DNA of 7,565 bases, taken from positions 1-7,565 of the forward strand of contig DATAYF010000710.1 in NCBI GenBank assembly GCA_036272735.1. Reading direction: 5' to 3'. The notes beneath the pieces are model-generated. The model was not told the DNA's origin. It saw nothing but the letters and a program-made list of their open reading frames with translations, and made no database searches. The stretch is from DATAYF01 sp036272735 (lineage in GTDB: Bacteria > Chloroflexota > Ktedonobacteria > Ktedonobacterales > Ktedonobacteraceae). Position numbers and translations under genes: made by a program. Positions 6,618-7,565 of this stretch are shown here, one piece after another (within the stretch, counting starts at the first letter, position 1; each line of letters begins with the position of its first letter).

Positions 6618-7565
6618 CGTGTTAAACTCTCTCTGAAGGCTCCCCGTGCTAAAGCAACGGGGGTTCTGAGCGGTCCTTCCACGCTTCCAGCCTTCCTCGT
6701 CTCAGGAGGAAGAGTGGCTCTGGTGTTGGTTCGCAGACTTTTGGGCGGACGGACTCTGGCACGGGGAATAACCATGCTTCGGGGCAAGCACTGCCCTTCA
6801 TTTGCCCGTTGTTGCAATCGCTCATGTACCGCCCGCAGGCGCGCCTCCGCACCTTCCCAGGGTACTGTGTACCGGGAACACGAGGGAATGGGATCTGCTG
6901 CATCAAGATAGGTGGCAAGAAAGGCCGAATACAGGTCCCGTTGAACGGGACCCACGCCACAGGAGCACTGGTGCCAGCGCTGAGAGAGCGGCTTCTTCAC
7001 CCGCTTGCCACAGCCATGACAAAATTGGCTCAGTGCCGTCGTGCGTGTGGGAACTTCGAGCAGGGTGCCGCCCGTCCTTGCAACGGTGCGTCTCAATCGC
7101 TCAACAAACATCCCTGGAGCGCAAAGTCCCACACTTTTGCCGTACTGTTTCTGCCATGCTTTATAGCTGATCTTTTCGAGGACGATGGTGTTGCCAATGC
7201 ACACGATTTCATGTGCCATGTGCCCATGCAGGCTTTTGCGGTGTGCCACGAGCTTGCGTTCCTGTGCTGCCTTGCGCCGGTGGGTGCGCTCGTAGTTGTG
7301 GCTCCGCTTCCACAGCAGGCGTTGTTTGCCCCGTCGCTTGATGCGCCCTTTTTCGTCGTAGTGCTCCGGATTGGCGGCCCGACGCTGCCGCTCCATCTGG
7401 CGTTGCAGTTGCCTGATGGCTTGGGCATCAGGAGCAAGCTCCGCCCCCAACGGTTCCAGCGCGGCCTGCCCGGTGCGTGGGACGATGGCGATGGTCGAAG
7501 GTCCCAAATCGATCCCGATGGTATTGGTGCCAACAGGGTGCTTCGGCTTCTGATAGGGCGTGCCT
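6536..7565 (-). CDS. tnpB: TnpB, RNA-guided nuclease of an IS200/IS605-type element (N terminus outside window)
   Basis: TnpB is a RuvC-like endonuclease guided by an omega RNA, which helps retain IS200/IS605-type elements. The visible part runs from the window edge and shows RuvC-I in IGIDLGPSTIAIV (Asp at 7510-7508), an arginine/lysine-rich helical stretch (RKAAQERKLVAHRK), RuvC-II in IVLEKISYKAWQKQYG (Glu at 7177-7175), a zinc ribbon FCHGCG...HQCSCG with four cysteines, and RuvC-III in VQRDLYSAFLA (Asp at 6937-6935). All three acidic catalytic residues are present, so it may be active. The frame continues in the window edge without a stop; the TTG at 7507 lies inside RuvC-I and is not the start. 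At the other end the frame passes through the right-end hairpin (PVALARG) and into the sigma-factor remnant in a different frame, stopping at TAG 6538-6536. About 26 final residues are therefore host-derived. No TnpA is visible. Confidence 0.93.
   Translation of the reverse strand, partial: GTPYQKPKHPVGTNTIGIDLGPSTIAIVPRTGQAALEPLGAELAPDAQAIRQLQRQMERQRRAANPEHYDEKGRIKRRGKQRLLWKRSHNYERTHRRKAAQERKLVAHRKSLHGHMAHEIVCIGNTIVLEKISYKAWQKQYGKSVGLCAPGMFVERLRRTVARTGGTLLEVPTRTTALSQFCHGCGKRVKKPLSQRWHQCSCGVGPVQRDLYSAFLATYLDAADPIPSCSRYTVPWEGAEARLRAVHERLQQRANEGQCLPRSMVIPRARVRPPKSLRTNTRATLPPETRKAGSVEGPLRTPVALARGAFRESLTRGRMAAGRPELPRCIRFAGMTRWRASA
6620..6715 (-). ncRNA. Predicted omega RNA scaffold at the 3' end of tnpB
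   Basis: TnpB systems use an RNA that overlaps the 3' end of tnpB and the element's right end. On the minus strand here three hairpins follow one another: CTTCCTC/GAGGAAG (6712-6706 with 6698-6692), a short AGCG/CGCT stem (6685-6682 with 6672-6669), and CCCCGT/ACGGGG (6662-6657 with 6647-6642). The guide would be the bases just past the right end, within the sigma-factor remnant below about 6620. The 5' limit and exact guide are not determined. Confidence 0.45.
6642..6662 (-). repeat. Right-end subterminal hairpin of the IS200/IS605-type element
   Basis: On the minus strand CCCCGT pairs with ACGGGG, and an inner GC/GC pair closes a TTTA loop with a single bulged T. Such imperfect hairpins near the ends are recognised by the TnpA transposase on single-stranded DNA. 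This one also encodes PVALARG of TnpB. Confidence 0.75.

Larger units (their letters stand above)
6618..7565 (-). mobile_element. IS200/IS605-type element, right-end part
   Basis: The element carries tnpB and ends just past a subterminal hairpin at 6642-6662. The right border is placed near 6618-6626 because recognisable sigma-factor coding sequence resumes at the TGG of WTDGGGK (6617-6615). Elements of this type make no target duplication, so the exact border cannot be fixed from one side. The left end, and any tnpA, lie outside the window. Confidence 0.8.

Noticed and set aside
6408..6911. Plus-strand open frame across the sigma remnant and tnpB
   Set aside because: It overlaps two recognisable minus-strand coding regions and resembles no protein family; it is a shadow frame.
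7505..7507. TTG at 7507 as the tnpB start codon
   Set aside because: It is the leucine in the RuvC-I motif IGIDLG; the frame continues upstream to the window edge with family-like sequence.
1..7565. CRISPR array, tRNA or rRNA genes
   Set aside because: No regularly spaced direct repeats, cloverleaf-like segments or rRNA sequence were seen.

Overview
The window most likely comes from a Chloroflexota genome of the Ktedonobacteria type. This is inferred from gene style, not from a marker gene. The signs are a bacterial/archaeal-type PdxS-PdxT pair, a Ycf45/SpoIIIAA-like ATPase with an R3H domain, an ECF41-type sigma factor with a C-terminal SnoaL-like extension, and a TnpB with the zinc-ribbon wording common in Chloroflexota and cyanobacteria.

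Layout: (1) 1-66 is a perfect 66-nt palindrome at the window edge. (2) 67-232 is the leader of pdxS. (3) 233-4736 holds four closely spaced plus-strand genes that probably form one operon: pdxS, pdxT, a diverged GNAT-like protein, and the P-loop/R3H ATPase. The gaps are 13 nt, 67 nt and 11 nt, and the Shine-Dalgarno (SD) sequences of pdxT and the ATPase overlap the stop codon of the gene before. (4) 4745-4808 is a second perfect palindrome, 64 nt long, which starts 8 nt after the ATPase stop. (5) 4930-6213 is threonine ammonia-lyase, whose start region lies between two stable hairpins. (6) 6214-6356 is intergenic, with a terminator-like hairpin oriented for the minus strand. (7) 6357-6617, minus strand, is the C-terminal 86 residues of an ECF41 sigma factor. 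(8) From about 6618 past the window end, minus strand, lies the 3' part of an IS200/IS605-type element. It carries tnpB, its right-end hairpin and a probable omega RNA.

How the genes relate: PdxS and PdxT together make pyridoxal 5'-phosphate (PLP) from ribose 5-phosphate, glyceraldehyde 3-phosphate and glutamine-derived ammonia. The threonine ammonia-lyase is a PLP enzyme, so it can use the product of the first two genes, although nothing shows joint regulation. The roles of the GNAT-like protein and the ATPase are not known.

The most unusual signal is the pair of long perfect palindromes. They share an 18-nt core, ATGGTTTCCGGAAACCAT, but their outer arms differ. At 14 of 32 aligned arm positions the two copies differ, and each difference is matched on the opposite arm, so both copies pair without a mismatch. 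I do not recognise this repeat family. The second point of interest is the element junction: tnpB reads out of its own element into the sigma-factor remnant, and the predicted omega RNA would take its guide from that same remnant.
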